DNA from: Inquilinus sp. | Lineage (GTDB): Bacteria; Pseudomonadota; Alphaproteobacteria; DSM-16000; Inquilinaceae | Direction of reading: 5' to 3' | Assembly: GCA_013003675.1 (NCBI GenBank) | Contig: JABDIP010000304.1 | Coordinates: 1 to 6,403 of the forward strand | DNA: 6,403 bases | Shown: in pieces, positions 6,351-6,403 of the stretch | Numbering within the stretch: the first letter of the stretch is position 1 | Layout of the letters: every line of letters starts with the position of its first letter | The notes under the pieces: generated by a model | Seen by the model: the letters and a program-made list of their open reading frames with translations, nothing else | Told to the model about the DNA's origin: nothing | The model's database searches: none | Made by a program: the position numbers and the translations under genes

Positions 6351-6403
6351 CAGCCGGCCCCCGCATTGGACAGCGACCGGGCGCCGTTCGAACGGCGCGC
6401 CAA
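6350..6403 (-). CDS. murD: Probable 3' end of murD (UDP-MurNAc-L-Ala--D-Glu ligase), partial
   Basis: The frame entering from the right edge reads 17 codons and stops at a TGA (6352-6350) that shares its A with the ftsW ATG as TGATG, a common coupled junction. Its G/C share at third positions is high (15 of 17 codons). In the standard dcw order the gene before ftsW is murD, which adds D-glutamate to UDP-MurNAc-L-Ala. The visible residues, LARRSNGARSLSNAGAG, hold no MurD motif and are not the FEARGxAFRxLV-type ending I would expect at the very end, so the assignment rests on position and junction only. The tail would be an extension beyond the conserved ending. The neighbouring frame, in phase with ftsW, is also open, so an upstream ftsW start cannot be fully excluded. 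Confidence 0.5.
   Translation of the reverse strand: MARRSNGARSLSNAGAG
6381..6398. repeat. 18-bp perfect palindrome before ftsW
   Basis: The sequence GCGCCGTTCGAACGGCGC equals its own reverse complement. In RNA it could fold into a seven-pair, very GC-rich stem with a TCGA loop. It lies in the presumed last codons of murD, 31 bases upstream of the ftsW start. No T-run follows on either strand, so it does not look like an intrinsic terminator. Its role, if any, is unknown, and only one copy is visible here. Confidence 0.6.

Noticed and set aside
4069..6366. One open frame of 765 codons running through ftsW into murG on the minus strand.
   Set aside because: Only the part from 5217 matches MurG. 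The upstream part is Arg/Pro/Gly-rich, is out of frame with the clear FtsW protein, and MurG has its own ATG and GGGAGGG.
6381..6398. Reading the palindrome before ftsW as an intrinsic terminator.
   Set aside because: No T-run follows the stem on either strand, and termination there would separate ftsW from its operon.

Overview
This window is a stretch of the division and cell wall (dcw) cluster of a Gram-negative bacterium. All genes are on the minus strand. In the direction of transcription (high to low coordinates) they are murD (only its 3' end, tentative), ftsW, murG, murC, murB, ddlB and ftsQ (3' end cut off). The DNA is very GC-rich, with strong G/C preference at third codon positions. 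Finding murB between murC and ddl, together with the style of the FtsW, MurB and FtsQ proteins, points to an alphaproteobacterium. A Rhodospirillales-like, high-GC lineage is my best guess, but genus and species cannot be read from the sequence.

Layout: 6403-6350 holds the last codons of the presumed murD; 6350-5214 ftsW; 5217-4069 murG; 4072-2639 murC; 2642-1692 murB; 1699-779 ddlB; 791-1 ftsQ, which runs off the left edge after 263 codons. There is no intergenic DNA. All six junctions overlap: TGATG, then three ATGA overlaps, then 8 nt, then 13 nt. No stretch over 300 bases lacks a gene. I saw no tRNA, rRNA, mobile element, CRISPR array, convincing promoter or terminator.

The genes act in one pathway. 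MurC, MurB, Ddl and MurD make the cytoplasmic UDP-MurNAc-pentapeptide precursor. MurG adds GlcNAc to lipid I to give lipid II at the inner membrane. FtsW polymerises lipid II into septal glycan. FtsQ is the membrane scaffold protein of the divisome. The overlapping genes, most with Shine-Dalgarno sequences inside the preceding gene, indicate one transcript with coupled translation; the promoter must lie beyond the right edge.

I found no undescribed system. The items worth a second look are small: an 18-bp perfect palindrome beside the ftsW start, G-rich homopolymers, overlap geometry, an Arg/Pro-rich FtsQ tail, and single-residue departures from usual motifs in FtsW, MurG and MurB. The many long open frames on the plus strand, and the long extensions upstream of murG and murC, are best read as side effects of high GC.
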